Positions 52,689 through 61,977 are shown, numbered from the stretch's first letter. The stretch is 64,000 nucleotides of DNA from Thermobacillus sp. ZCTH02-B1 (GCF_002159085.1 NZ_LZRU01000009.1:62001-126000), one strand, 5' to 3'. Numbers and translations are program-made. Notes: generated from the sequence alone by a model not told the origin.

Positions 52689-53621
52689 TCACTTGCCGGC
52701 CAGCGTCTCCGTCAGCACCGGCACGATCTGCGATTTGCGCGAGACGACGCCCTTCAGCAGCGCGCGGTTGTTCTCGAGCTTTACGCCGTAGGCCTGCTCG
52801 ACGGCGTCCGCCCGCCTGCCGAGCGCGATGCCGACCGAATCGCTGTTCAGGATGTCCGTCACGACGAACAGGAACAGGTCGAGCCCCTTCTCCCCGATGA
52901 TCTTGCGGATCTTGTCCTCCGCTTCGGCCTGGCGCAAGAGCACGTCGTTCACATCCACGGCGTTGACCTGCGCAATCTCGACCTTCGCGCTGCCCATCGT
53001 GAATTCCTTCGCGTCGAGCCGGAGCAGCTCGTCGATCGTCTTCTTGCTCAGGTCGGCGCCCGCCTTCAGCATCGCGAGCCCGTACTCCTCCGGATTCACG
53101 CCGGCGATCTCCGCCAGCTCGCGGGCCGCCGCGACGTCTTCCGGCGTGCAGGTCGGAGACTTGAAGAGCAGCGAGTCGGAGATGATCGCCGACAGCATCA
53201 GCCCGGCAATGCGCGGTTCGATGGCGACGCCGTGTTCCTTGTACAGCTTCTTCAGGATCGTCGCCGTGCAGCCGACCGGCTCGGCCCGGTAATAGAGCGG
53301 CCCCGCCGTCTCGAAATTCGCGATCCTGTGGTGGTCGATGACTTCCGCCACGCGCACCCGGTCGATGTCCTCGGCGCTCTGCTGCCGCTCGTTGTGGTCG
53401 ACGAGGATGACCGTATCCGTCTCCTCCGACACCTTTTCCACCAACCGCGGCGCTTCCGTCTTGAAGTAGTCGAGCGCATACCGCGTTTCCGCGTTCACGT
53501 CGCCGAGGCGGACCGCCTCGACCTCCTGTCCGAGCTTCTTCTTCAGTTCCGCGTAGGCGATGGCCGAGCAGATCGAGTCGGTATCCGGATTGCGATGTCC
53601 GAAAATGAGTACCTTACCCAT
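52689..53621 (-). CDS. ppaC: Manganese-dependent inorganic pyrophosphatase
   Basis: 310 residues, DHH family. Metal motifs are [32 protein letters not shown] and, in the DHHA2 domain near the C-terminus, SRKSQIVP. It hydrolyses pyrophosphate and pulls biosynthetic reactions forward. ATG 53621 has AAGGAG 8 nt upstream. Confidence 0.96.
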   Translation of the reverse strand: MGKVLIFGHRNPDTDSICSAIAYAELKKKLGQEVEAVRLGDVNAETRYALDYFKTEAPRLVEKVSEETDTVILVDHNERQQSAEDIDRVRVAEVIDHHRIANFETAGPLYYRAEPVGCTATILKKLYKEHGVAIEPRIAGLMLSAIISDSLLFKSPTCTPEDVAAARELAEIAGVNPEEYGLAMLKAGADLSKKTIDELLRLDAKEFTMGSAKVEIAQVNAVDVNDVLLRQAEAEDKIRKIIGEKGLDLFLFVVTDILNSDSVGIALGRRADAVEQAYGVKLENNRALLKGVVSRKSQIVPVLTETLAGK

Positions 53622-53657
53622 GTGAACGGCTCCTTATTGTGGGATTTTGCCTCCGTA

Positions 53658-53687
53658 AGTATAACGCACCCCGCGGGACCGCCGCAA
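53658..53687 (-). promoter_or_regulatory. Promoter of ppaC
   Basis: TTGCGG (53682-53687) and TATACT (53658-53663) on the minus strand with 18-nt spacing, about 37 nt before the start codon. Confidence 0.5.
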
Positions 53688-53756
53688 GCCGTTCGACAGC
53701 GCCGGGGTCGTTGTAGTATCGTATTGGGTAGCGAATTCCGACGGAGGGGTGAAAGC

Positions 53757-54020
53757 ATGGAATGCCGCGTCGGCTGCGCCGCCTGCTGCATCGCCATCTC
53801 GATTTCGTCGCCGATTCCGGGCATGCCGGGCGGCAAGCCGGCCGGCGTTCCCTGCGTCCACCTGACCGCCGACCGCCGCTGCGCGCTCTTCGGGCTCCCC
53901 GAGCGGCCGCAGGTCTGCGTCTCCTTCACGCCGTCCGAGGAGCATTGCGGCGGGACCGACGAGGAAGCGTTCCGCCTGCTGGAAGCGCTGGAGCGGGCGA
54001 CGCGGCCGGACGGCGGCTGA
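53757..54020 (+). CDS. YkgJ-like cysteine-cluster protein
   Basis: 87 residues. The N-terminal ECRVGCAACC followed by Cys in PCVHL, RCALFG, VCVSF and EHCGG is the pattern of zinc- or iron-binding YkgJ/DUF proteins; about nine Cys in all. ATG 53757 has GGAGGGG upstream. It is small and stands alone, and its function is unknown. Confidence 0.8.
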   Translation: MECRVGCAACCIAISISSPIPGMPGGKPAGVPCVHLTADRRCALFGLPERPQVCVSFTPSEEHCGGTDEEAFRLLEALERATRPDGG

Positions 54021-54120
54021 CGGCTCCGCGTTCCGGCATCGGCGGATGACGATGGATTTTTGATAAAATGACCATGACATCACCCGAATAACGGGATGAC
54101 GGCATACGGAGCGGATACCC

Positions 54121-55128
54121 ATGATCAGACTCGGCATCCTCGACCAGTCGCAAATCGGCGAAGGCAAGACGGCCTCGGACGCGCTCCGGGAGACGACCCG
54201 GCTCGCCGTGGAGGCCGAGAAGATGGGCTATTCGAGATTCTGGATGTCGGAGCACCACGGCAGCCGGTCGCTGGCCCATTCGAGTCCGGAAATCATGATC
54301 GCCCACGTGGCGGCGGCCACGCGCACGATCCACGTCGGAGCTGGCGGCGTCATGCTGCCGCACTACAGCGCCTACAAGGTGGCGGAGAATTTCCGCCTGC
54401 TCGAGGCGCTTCATCCGGGCCGGATCGATCTCGGCCTCGGCCGGGCACCGGGCGGGGGCCCGCTGTCGACGCGCGCGCTGCACGAAGGCAGGACATATCA
54501 TTACGATCAGTATCCGCAGCAGGTGCTCGATCTGATCGATTATTTCCAGGAGACGACGGAGCATCACCGTTTCCCCGGCCTGCTCGCCTCGCCTTCGATC
54601 GGGACGCACCCCGAGATTTGGCTGCTGGGCTCGAGCGACGAAAGCGCGCGCATCGCCGCGGAGCTCGGCACCGGTTACGGCTTCGCCCAGTTCTTCGGCA
54701 CGCCGGGCGGCCCCGAGGCGATCCGCTGGTACAAGGAGCATTTCCGCGCGCAGCGGCTCGGGAAGGAGCCGCGCGCCCTCATCGCGGTGCTGGCGATCTG
54801 CGCCGGGACGGAGGAAGAAGCGGACGAACTGGCGCTCAGCACCGACCTTTATTTCCTCGGCATCGAGCGCGGGCTCGAGCTGCCCTGGCTCCCGTCCGTC
54901 GAAACGGCGAAGAACTGGCCGTATTCCGAACTCGACCGGGAGCTGATCCGGCGCGCCCGAAGCCGCCGCGTCGTCGGCACGCCCGGACAGGTCCGCGAAG
55001 GGCTCGAACGGCTCGCGACGGAATACGGGGCGGACGAGCTGCTGATCGTGAGCCCGATTCACGATTTCGGGAAGCGCGTGGCCTCCTACCGGCTCATCGC
55101 GGAAGCGTTCGGGCTGGCCGGATCATGA
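54121..55128 (+). CDS. Luciferase-like (LLM class) flavin-dependent oxidoreductase
   Basis: 335 residues, TIM barrel binding FMN. Typical blocks are GYSRFWMSEHHGSRSLA, SSPEIMIAHVAAATRTIHVGAGGVMLPHYS and RIDLGLGRAPGG, as in the MsnO8/YceB group. The substrate is unknown. An inverted repeat (CATCACCCG / CGGGATG) precedes the start at 54078-54100. Confidence 0.92.
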   Translation: MIRLGILDQSQIGEGKTASDALRETTRLAVEAEKMGYSRFWMSEHHGSRSLAHSSPEIMIAHVAAATRTIHVGAGGVMLPHYSAYKVAENFRLLEALHPGRIDLGLGRAPGGGPLSTRALHEGRTYHYDQYPQQVLDLIDYFQETTEHHRFPGLLASPSIGTHPEIWLLGSSDESARIAAELGTGYGFAQFFGTPGGPEAIRWYKEHFRAQRLGKEPRALIAVLAICAGTEEEADELALSTDLYFLGIERGLELPWLPSVETAKNWPYSELDRELIRRARSRRVVGTPGQVREGLERLATEYGADELLIVSPIHDFGKRVASYRLIAEAFGLAGS

Positions 55129-55215
55129 AACGATGCATGCGGCGTTGTTTTGTTTATGCCATATAAAATTAACCTGATGAAATATTAAAGTCATGAAACG
55201 AGGAATCGTGATCCC

Positions 55216-56181
55216 ATGCTGCATTTCATCGTCAACCCCGCCGCCGGCAACGGCAAGTCGCTGCGCGCCTGGAAGCGGATCCGCCTCCGGCTGGAGCGCG
55301 AAGGCATTCCGCATGCCTGCTATCTGACATCGGAACCGGGCGAAGCCGCCGCCGTCAGCCGCCGGCTGGCCGCATCCAGTCTTGCGCGCATGCACGGCTC
55401 CCCGGCGGAGCGGGACGTCATCGTCGCCATCGGCGGGGACGGCACGCTGCGCGAAGTTGCGAACGGGCTGCTGGACGCGGGCGCCGGCGCCGATGCCGAA
55501 GCCGCCGCGCGCCTGCCGGCTTTCGCCGTGATACCGGCGGGTTCCGGCAACGATTTTGCGCGCGACCACGGCATTCCGAAGGATCCTTTGGAAGCGCTTA
55601 CCCATCTGTTGGAAACCGTGCGCGGCAGGCGTTGCAGACGAATCGACGTCATCCGTTTCGACGGCGGCGAGGCGGCGGTCAATTCCGGCGGAGCCGGGCT
55701 CGACGCGGCGGTGGCCGCCGCCGTCAACCGGTCCCGGATCAAAAGGCTGCTCGGACGCTTGCGCCTGGCGCGTCTCGTTTACGTCTTTCTGATGATCCGG
55801 GTGCTGATCACCTGGCGTCCGGCCGACGTCGTGCTCGAAGTCGACGGCGTCCGGCACGCGTTCCGCCGCGTGTGGCTCACGGCGGTCACGAACATTCCCT
55901 CCATCGGCGGCGGCATGCGCATTAATCCGCAGGCTTCGTCCGGGGACGGTCTGCTCGACGTCTGCGTCGTGCACGGAATTTCCCGCCTTCGCCTGATCAC
56001 CGCTTTCCCGCGGGTTTACGCCGGCGCGCACGCGTCGATCCGGGGCGTCTCCTTTTTGCGCGGAACGCGCATCCGGATCGAATCCGCTTCTCCCCTCCCC
56101 GTGCACGCCGACGGCGAGGACGCCGGAACCACGCCGTTCGGCGTTCGGGTCGAACACCGCGCGCTGGACGTCGTCGTCTGA
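55216..56181 (+). CDS. Diacylglycerol kinase family lipid kinase (DgkB/YegS-like)
   Basis: 321 residues. NPAAGNGKS near the N-terminus, the ATP-binding IGGDGTLREVANGL near residue 75, VIPAGSGNDFARDHGIP near 112, and a C-terminal beta domain with IGGGMRINPQASSGDGLLDVCVV. It phosphorylates diacylglycerol or a similar lipid at the membrane for recycling into phospholipids. ATG 55216. A bidirectional terminator follows. Confidence 0.92.
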   Translation: MLHFIVNPAAGNGKSLRAWKRIRLRLEREGIPHACYLTSEPGEAAAVSRRLAASSLARMHGSPAERDVIVAIGGDGTLREVANGLLDAGAGADAEAAARLPAFAVIPAGSGNDFARDHGIPKDPLEALTHLLETVRGRRCRRIDVIRFDGGEAAVNSGGAGLDAAVAAAVNRSRIKRLLGRLRLARLVYVFLMIRVLITWRPADVVLEVDGVRHAFRRVWLTAVTNIPSIGGGMRINPQASSGDGLLDVCVVHGISRLRLITAFPRVYAGAHASIRGVSFLRGTRIRIESASPLPVHADGEDAGTTPFGVRVEHRALDVVV

Positions 56182-56209
56182 CGGGGCGGCGCGCCCGCCG
56201 CACGGCAAA

Positions 56210-56254
56210 AAGCGAAGCCAGGCCGCCGGCAGGGGCCGGAGCCTGGCTTCGCTT
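56210..56254. terminator. Bidirectional terminator
   Basis: AAGCGAAGCCAGGC / GCCTGGCTTCGCTT, a 14-bp perfect stem, between the convergent lipid kinase and Gfo/Idh genes. A-rich on the left (T-tract for the minus strand) and TCGTGTTT on the right. Confidence 0.85.
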
Positions 56255-56304
56255 CGTGTTTGCCGATGCATGCCGGCATGGAACCGAACCGGATCGTGAG
56301 GAGC

Positions 56305-57324
56305 TTACAGCCGGATCGTGCGGCCGGTCGCCTGCGATTCGAACGCCGCGAGAATGACGTTCAGCGACTTCAGGCCTTCCTCACCGGAAATCCGCGGGGG
56401 CGTCTTCGTCACGAGGCAGTTGACGAATTCGTCGATGATGCCGCTCACCGTCTGCTTCTCGTTCGTCGCGATCTCGCCCACGCTGTAGCGCTGCGTCTCG
56501 CCGTTCTTGAGCTCGACGATCACCTGGTCCCTCGGGTCGGTGCCGATTTTCATGACGCCGTTCTCGCACCAGAGCACCGTGCTGTTGTCCTCGCCCCGGT
56601 AGTACGTCCAGCTCGCGACGAGCGTACCGATCGCTCCGCTTCTCATGCGCAGGATGCAGATCGCATTGTCGTCCACGTCGGTCGATTCCTTGTGCAGCGT
56701 CGAGATGAAAGCCGACACCTCGGCCACTTCATCGTCGAGCAGCCAGCGGATCAGGTCCGACTTGTGCACGCCGAGGTCGCCCATCGCGCCCATGATCGCC
56801 CGCTGCTTGTCGAAGAACCAGCTGTTCCGGCCGTCAACGCTCCACCCCTCGGGGCCCGGATGGCCGAAGGACGTGCGGAAGGACAGCACCCGGCCGAGAA
56901 TGCCGGATGCAAGGATTTCCTTCGCCTTCACGTGCGGCGGCATCAGGCGCTGGTTGTGCGCAACCATCAGATAAACGCCGTGCTTGCGCGCGGCCTCGAT
57001 CATCGCTTCGGCCTCTTCCCTGCTGCCTGCCATCGGTTTCTCGACGAGCACGTGGGCTCCGGCTTCCGCAGCCGCGATCGACGCGGGCGCGTGGAGATGG
57101 TTCGGCAGACAGATGCTGACCGCGTCCGGCTTCTCGGCGGCCAGGAGCTCCCTGTAATCCGCATAGGCGCGTCCGCCGTATTGCGCCGCGTAAGCCTTCG
57201 CGCGCTCGAGGACGATGTCGCAGAACGCGACGAGCTCGACGTTCGGATTCGCCGCAAATTCGGGAATATGGCGGTGTTTCGCGATCGAACCGCAGCCGAG
57301 GACGGCCACCTTGAATCTGGACAT
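56305..57324 (-). CDS. Gfo/Idh/MocA family NAD(P)-dependent oxidoreductase
   Basis: 339 residues. Dinucleotide fold VAVLGCGSIAKHRHIP, the Lys of VLVEKPMAGSREEA (near residue 92) and the C-terminal domain motif GAMGDLGVHKSDLIRWLL with the conserved Asp and His. Members oxidise or reduce sugars and inositols. No sugar operon surrounds it, so the substrate cannot be guessed. ATG 57324 has AAGGAG 9 nt upstream. The 297 nt beyond it, to 57621, holds no gene. Confidence 0.93.
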   Translation of the reverse strand: MSRFKVAVLGCGSIAKHRHIPEFAANPNVELVAFCDIVLERAKAYAAQYGGRAYADYRELLAAEKPDAVSICLPNHLHAPASIAAAEAGAHVLVEKPMAGSREEAEAMIEAARKHGVYLMVAHNQRLMPPHVKAKEILASGILGRVLSFRTSFGHPGPEGWSVDGRNSWFFDKQRAIMGAMGDLGVHKSDLIRWLLDDEVAEVSAFISTLHKESTDVDDNAICILRMRSGAIGTLVASWTYYRGEDNSTVLWCENGVMKIGTDPRDQVIVELKNGETQRYSVGEIATNEKQTVSGIIDEFVNCLVTKTPPRISGEEGLKSLNVILAAFESQATGRTIRL

Positions 57325-57566
57325 GTCCGACACTCCTTGTGTTGTGAAAAGGTTTGCAGCCGATACCATCTTATCGCGTTTCCACCGAACAGACTAGCTG
57401 CGATCTTGTCGTATATGATTGCGATTTTGCCATGACCGGATGCGCGGGCGCTTCGGCGGCCGCAAGAGCCGGCGCGGGTCGGGACGGGAAGCCGGAGCAC
57501 TCCCGCCGCGACGACGGTCCTCCGCCGGCGACGGGAGCAAGACGCGGCGTCGAAAAGCGCAACGGC

Positions 57567-57593
57567 CGGGTCAGGATGTCCCCATCCTGCCCG
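57567..57593 (-). terminator. Hairpin behind the second aldo/keto reductase
   Basis: CGGG-T-CAGGATG / CATCCTGCCCG, 11 bp with one bulged base and a 4-nt loop, 28 nt after the stop on the minus strand. GCTTTT follows further on. Confidence 0.6.
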
Positions 57594-57621
57594 ACCGTCT
57601 TATCTTGCCGGATCGTTGCAC

Positions 57622-58596
57622 TCACCATGCATAGGCTTCCGGGGCCGGACCGCCCGGACCCGGGAAGATGGCGTCGATCTCGCGCAGCACGTCCGGCGTC
57701 AGTTCCAGCTCGACGGCGCGCAGCGCGCTCTCGAGCTGTTCGACCGTCCGCGGACCGATGATCGGCGCGGTCATCGCGGGATGCGCAAGCGTCCAGGCCA
57801 GCGCCACGACCGCCTCGGATTCGCCGAGCTCGCGGCACAGCTTCGAGAACCGCTCGAGCTGCGGGCGCAGCCGTTCGATTTTTTCCGCAAGTTCCGCGGA
57901 TCGCGAGCCCGGCTGCGGATGGAAATTGCCGGCGAGCACGCCGCCCTCGAGCGGGCTCCAGGCGATGACGCCGATGCCGTATTCCTGCGCCGCCGGCAGC
58001 ACTTCAAGCTCCGGCAGCCGGCACAGCAGGCTGTATTTGTGCTGTTCCGACACGAGGCCGAGAAATCCCCGCTTCCGGGCTTCGTACTGCGCCTTCACGA
58101 GGTCGCGGGCCGCGAAGTTGCTCGCCCCGACGTAGCCGATCTTCCCCTGCGCGATCGCCGCCTCGAACGCGCCGTACAGCTCGTCCCAAGTCACGCTGCG
58201 GTCCACGTGGTGCATCTGGTACAGTTCGATGTGATCCGTCCGGAGCCGGCGCAGCGAATCCTCGAGATGCCGGCGAATTTTGTAGGCCGACAGGCCGTCC
58301 TCGTCGTTCGGATTGTCCTTCTCCCCCATGCTCTGGTAGACCTTCGTCGCCAGCACGACGCGTTCGCGCCGGCCGCCTCCCTGCGCGAACCACCTGCCGA
58401 TGATCTCCTCGGTCCATCCCCGCCTGACCGGACCGCCGTACGAATTCGAGGTGTCGAAGAAGTTGATGCCGGCGTCGAGCGCCGCATCCATGATGCGGAA
58501 CGCTTCCTTCTCCTCCGTCTTCGGTCCGAAGTTCATCGTTCCCAGGCAGAGTCGGCTCACTTTCAGACCGGATTTGCCAAGCTTCGTGTATTTCAA
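57622..58596 (-). CDS. Aldo/keto reductase
   Basis: 324 residues. KYTKLGKSGLKVSRLCLGTMNFG; Asp and Tyr in FFDTSNSYGG; Lys in VLATKVYQ; His in YQMHHVD. The Ile/His-based NADPH site IIGPRTVEQLESAL is near the end. TTG 58596 is preferred because GGGAGG is 8-9 nt upstream and relatives begin MKYTKLG; ATG 58605 abuts the ribosome site and is less likely. Confidence 0.92.
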   Translation of the reverse strand: MKYTKLGKSGLKVSRLCLGTMNFGPKTEEKEAFRIMDAALDAGINFFDTSNSYGGPVRRGWTEEIIGRWFAQGGGRRERVVLATKVYQSMGEKDNPNDEDGLSAYKIRRHLEDSLRRLRTDHIELYQMHHVDRSVTWDELYGAFEAAIAQGKIGYVGASNFAARDLVKAQYEARKRGFLGLVSEQHKYSLLCRLPELEVLPAAQEYGIGVIAWSPLEGGVLAGNFHPQPGSRSAELAEKIERLRPQLERFSKLCRELGESEAVVALAWTLAHPAMTAPIIGPRTVEQLESALRAVELELTPDVLREIDAIFPGPGGPAPEAYAW

Positions 58597-58861
58597 TCCG
58601 ATCATCCTCCCTGCACACGGTTCGTCGCATGGTTTCGTCATGATCCGGAGCCCGGCCGTCCTCCGGGAGATCCTGTCCCGGGGCGGCGGCTCCGGCTGCC
58701 TTCGCGCATGAAAAATTTCTAACGCGAATCTCATAAACCGTCCCAAATCCGCCCCGCCCGCGCTCCCGCTTCTTCATGGCCGCGAAAGGACCGCCGGACG
58801 CCGTGGTATAGTAAAAACGGCGGCCGGTCGGCCGATTCGACAAGGAGGGACAAGCGTACGC

Positions 58862-59344
58862 ATGCGACTGGGTGTCATCAGGAAAGTTCTCGCCGTCCTT
58901 CTGCTTGCGGCCGTCGGCAGCGGCGCCGCGGGCATCGCTGTCGAACGTTCCGCCTTCGCGGCGACCGAGGAATCGCGGAAGCTGATCGAGATCGGCAAGG
59001 AGTACATCGGCACTCCTTACCGGCTGGGCGGATTGATCAAGAACGGAGAACCGGTCGCCTTCGACTGCTCGCTGTTCGTTCAGCACGTGTATGCCTTGCT
59101 CGGCGTGAAACTGCCGCGCACGTCGAAGGAGCAGGCGAAGGAGGGCGAACAGGTCGACCGGGGCAGCATCAGCCAGGGCGATCTGCTCTTCTTCCGCACG
59201 AGCGGCAAATCGATCGGCCACGTCGCGATCTATGTCGGGAACGGCAAAATGATCCACGCCTCGTCGAGCCGGGGCGTGACGATCTCGGACATGAACAGCT
59301 CCTACTGGAAGAAGCGCTTCGTTACGGCGCGGCGCGTGCTGTGA
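58862..59344 (+). CDS. NlpC/P60 family peptidoglycan endopeptidase
   Basis: 160 residues: signal peptide (to about AFAAT, residue 34) and one NlpC/P60 domain. The catalytic Cys is in VAFDCSLFVQHVY, His in SIGHVAIYVG and the third residue is His in KMIHASSSRG. It cuts the D-Glu-mDAP bond in wall peptides. There are no binding repeats, unlike LytF or CwlS. AAGGAGGG lies 12 nt before ATG 58862, and TATAGT at 58807-58812 is a likely -10 box. Confidence 0.92.
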   Translation: MRLGVIRKVLAVLLLAAVGSGAAGIAVERSAFAATEESRKLIEIGKEYIGTPYRLGGLIKNGEPVAFDCSLFVQHVYALLGVKLPRTSKEQAKEGEQVDRGSISQGDLLFFRTSGKSIGHVAIYVGNGKMIHASSSRGVTISDMNSSYWKKRFVTARRVL

Positions 59345-59353
59345 CGAAGCGCT

Positions 59354-60148
59354 TCAGGCGCCGCCGAGCGGCAGCCATTCCAGTACCCGCTGGATGTGAC
59401 GGTCCCAGTATCCCCACTCGTGATCGCCTTCGTCGTAGACGACGGTCAGCTCATAGTTCGTCTTCCGGCACGCTTCGGTGAAGTTCAGGTTGTCCTGATA
59501 CAGAAAATCGCTGGTGCCGCAGCATTGATACAGCTTCGGCTTCGGGCCGTCGGAGCGGCCGGTCTGCTCCAGCAGCCAGAGCAGATCGTGCTCCGTGCCG
59601 GCGATGTCCAGATCCGGACCGAAGATTTGCTCGAACATCGCGCGGATGTCCGGATCCATGTCTTTCCTGTTCTTCAGATGGTACGCCATGTCCAGCGCAC
59701 CGGACAGGCTCGCGGCCGCGGCGAACATCTCCGGGCGGCGGAGCGCCCACTTGAAGGCGCCGTATCCGCCCATCGAGAGGCCGGCGACGAAATTGTCCTC
59801 GCGCCGGTCGGACAGCGGGAAGAACGAACGCGCGAGCGACGGCAGTTCCTCGGTGAGGAACGTCCAGTATTTCCCGCCGTGGTGCATGTCGGTGTAGAAG
59901 CTGCGGTGCACCTGCGGCATGACGACGGCGATCCCGTACGGAGCGGCATAGCGCTCGATCGAGGTGCGGCGCAGCCAGATCGTGTCGTCATCGCTCAGGC
60001 CGTGCAGCAGCCAGAGCGTCTTGTGGCGGCCGTCCGACGCCTCTCCCTTCATCCCGATCTGCCGCGTCGTCTTCTGCGGCAGGATGACCGTCATCGACGT
60101 GTTCAGGCCGAGCACCTCGGAAAAGAAATAACACCGAATGAGGGCCAA
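59354..60148 (-). CDS. Alpha/beta-hydrolase esterase (EstA/tributyrin esterase-like)
   Basis: About 264 residues. Nucleophile Ser in AGLSMGGYGAFKW near residue 120, oxyanion WLLHGLSDD, catalytic His in DEGDHEWGYWDRH. It resembles the S-formylglutathione hydrolase/EstA group that acts on short acyl esters. TTG 60148 (MALIRCYFFSEVLGLNTSM) fits relatives and has AGGAGG upstream; ATG 60178 would add ten residues. Confidence 0.88.
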   Translation of the reverse strand: MALIRCYFFSEVLGLNTSMTVILPQKTTRQIGMKGEASDGRHKTLWLLHGLSDDDTIWLRRTSIERYAAPYGIAVVMPQVHRSFYTDMHHGGKYWTFLTEELPSLARSFFPLSDRREDNFVAGLSMGGYGAFKWALRRPEMFAAAASLSGALDMAYHLKNRKDMDPDIRAMFEQIFGPDLDIAGTEHDLLWLLEQTGRSDGPKPKLYQCCGTSDFLYQDNLNFTEACRKTNYELTVVYDEGDHEWGYWDRHIQRVLEWLPLGGA

Positions 60149-60458
60149 CGCGTCATTCGCCTCCTGTCTCCGTTTCATGTATCCGGTGCCGCGAATGCCG
60201 GATCAACGTCCGAAAGCCTGCCCTTCACCTTTACATAGACGCCGGCCGGCGGCGATCCTGTCCCGGCGGCGCGCCCGTTCTCCGCGGGATGTTCCGGATT
60301 GCGCGCGCCGACGCGCGCTCGCCGTTCGACCGATGCGGATGGCCCGGCGTGAAGCGCAGCCTGAACGCGGTCCGGCTTCCTCCCTCGTCGCCCTGCTCGT
60401 CCAGAGCATCATTTCCATTATAGCGGAAAACGCGGGTTTACAACAGGACGAAAATAAC
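60149..60458. other. Intergenic stretch, no gene seen
   Basis: About 310 nt between two minus-strand genes. No start with ribosome site and no recognisable peptide. Near 60410-60425 it has TTTCCATTATAGCGG, which contains a TATAAT on the minus strand and may be part of the esterase promoter or chance. Confidence 0.4.
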
Positions 60459-60483
60459 GCACGCCCCGGCCATCGGGGCGTGC
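60459..60483 (-). terminator. Terminator of the SRAP-like gene
   Basis: GCACGCCCCG / CGGGGCGTGC, a 10-bp stem with a 5-nt loop 5 nt after the stop; the minus strand continues GTTATTTTC. Confidence 0.8.
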
Positions 60484-60488
60484 GGCTC

Positions 60489-61160
60489 TCACACCCGCGC
60501 CCTGCGGGCAAGCCTGCGGATGAACGTCCGTGCGACCCAACGTTCTTCGTCAGGGAGATGGAAATGCACGGGCGGCATGTCGTCCGCCGCATTTCCCGCG
60601 GCATCGAGCCAGCGGTCCGCTTCCTCCCCGCCGAGCAGCAGCGGCATGCGGGTGCGGTGCGATCCGTGCGCGCCGCGGCGATCGACCGTCACGATCGTGA
60701 ACGCGCGAAGATGCCGGCCGCCGGCGCCCACGAACTCTTCGTACAATCCGGCCATGCCGAACACGCTTCCGTCCCGCGGCATGAGTCGCACGACGCTTAG
60801 CAGGCGGCCGGAAGTCGCGAGCGTCACCAGCGCCGTGCCCGGCACGATGCAGCGGCGCCGCCGGATCAGGCCGCCGAAGGAGGGCATCGCCGGCAGCCGG
60901 TGCAGATCGGCGTACACGGCGTCCCTCGCCCAGAACGGGAAAAGGCCCCAGCGGGCATCCGCCAGTTTCCGCTCGCGCCGCGGACCGACGATGATCGGGA
61001 CCGGATCGGTCGGCTCGACCACCTCCCGGGGCACATAGTCCGCTTCGACCTTCACGACCCCGAACCGGTCGCGGATATCGTCCAGACTTCCGTTCAGTTC
61101 GAACGACTCGCGCACCTCCGGTTCCTCGGTGCGCCGAAGCCGTAAGCGCAGTGCCGGCAT
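60489..61160 (-). CDS. SRAP-domain (YedK/HMCES-fold) protein without catalytic residues
   Basis: 223 residues. The fold is recognised from ARWGLFPFWARD, RRRRCIVPGTALV, FGMAGLYEEF, AFTIVTV and RMPLLLGGEEADRWLD. True SRAP proteins begin MCGRF, the Cys2 forming a thiazolidine link to abasic DNA; here the N-terminus is MPALRLRLRRTEEPEV with no Cys2. NARAE is replaced by LHRLPAM and HxRMP by HRTRMP. It is therefore predicted not to crosslink. It may bind DNA or act as a decoy. ATG 61160 after GGGAAGGGAG. Confidence 0.8.
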   Translation of the reverse strand: MPALRLRLRRTEEPEVRESFELNGSLDDIRDRFGVVKVEADYVPREVVEPTDPVPIIVGPRRERKLADARWGLFPFWARDAVYADLHRLPAMPSFGGLIRRRRCIVPGTALVTLATSGRLLSVVRLMPRDGSVFGMAGLYEEFVGAGGRHLRAFTIVTVDRRGAHGSHRTRMPLLLGGEEADRWLDAAGNAADDMPPVHFHLPDEERWVARTFIRRLARRARV

Positions 61161-61239
61161 GCGGGTTCGCTCTCCCTTCCCTGGCAATTCGAACCTAGCA
61201 TGCCCGGGACCGCGTCCTTTTATTTCCGGACACAAAAAA

Positions 61240-61269
61240 CCCGCCCCGAACCGGACGGTCCAGGGCGGG
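61240..61269 (-). terminator. Terminator of the 61285 gene
   Basis: CCCGCCC / GGGCGGG, 7 bp with a 16-nt loop; the minus strand continues with TTTTTTG. Confidence 0.75.
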
Positions 61270-61284
61270 CGTCGGGCGGCCGGA

Positions 61285-61815
61285 TTACAGATCCCGGCTC
61301 GTCTCCCAGTCGATTTCCGTTCCGACTTCCACCGCGTATTCGAAATCTTCGATATCGAACACCTGCACGGGCACTTCCGCCTCGATGATCCGGTCCTGCA
61401 GCTCGAGCTGGTCGGTCAGGAGCGGCACCTGGTACTTGATGGCCGTCAGGATCTGCTCCGTTTCGATCGGATCGAAAAGCTCGCCGTACTGCGCGTTGTC
61501 GATCGCGTGCACGACGATGAACGAGACGTCTTCCTTCAGAAGCAGCGGAGGGCTTTCCCTCCACGGCATCTGCAGGGCGCGCTCGATCTTCTTCCGGTTG
61601 AGCGGCTCGGCGAAGAATTCGATCAGTTCGCCGATCTTCTGCTTGACGTGACGGTCGTCTTCGGGATCGTCCATGACGGGCTCGGGACCATCCTTCATGT
61701 CGTACAGCTCCATGATGGTCGAATAGGGAATGATATATTCAACCGGCCGCGAAGGGACCAGCAGCTGACCGTATGTCGCCACCATTACGGCCTCGATGAC
61801 AAAGCGCCGACGCAT
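61285..61815 (-). CDS. Conserved hypothetical protein
   Basis: 176 residues, soluble and acidic. Striking blocks are RRRFVIEAVMVATYGQLL, VEYIIPYSTIMELYDM, IGELIEFFAEPLNRKKIERAL, VVHAIDNAQYGELFDPIETEQ and DIEDFEYAVEVG. Close relatives occur in Paenibacillaceae, where some are labelled ADP-heptose synthase, but no nucleotide or sugar motif supports that. AAGGAGG precedes ATG 61815. It diverges from ypdA across 162 nt. Confidence 0.8.
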   Translation of the reverse strand: MRRRFVIEAVMVATYGQLLVPSRPVEYIIPYSTIMELYDMKDGPEPVMDDPEDDRHVKQKIGELIEFFAEPLNRKKIERALQMPWRESPPLLLKEDVSFIVVHAIDNAQYGELFDPIETEQILTAIKYQVPLLTDQLELQDRIIEAEVPVQVFDIEDFEYAVEVGTEIDWETSRDL

Positions 61816-61926
61816 GGATGAATCCTCCTTAACGTTGTCGATCACTGCCGGGTCGTCAGCAGAAGTGAAGGCATGCATTTCGCCCCTATTATACACGATT
61901 CGCTCGTTTGTACATAGGTCGATTCG

Positions 61927-61956
61927 TTGATCCGCCAGCGCCCGAAGCATTACAAT
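61927..61956 (+). promoter_or_regulatory. Promoter of ypdA
   Basis: TTGATC (61927-61932) and TACAAT (61951-61956) with 18-nt spacing; GGGAGG (61963-61968) follows, then TTG 61978. Confidence 0.55.
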
Positions 61957-61977
61957 GGTGCAGGGAGGTCGTTCATC

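Noticed and set aside
57371..57838. Minus-strand frame across the gap behind the Gfo/Idh gene
   Set aside because: It overlaps the well-supported aldo/keto reductase in another frame and has Arg-rich low-complexity composition.
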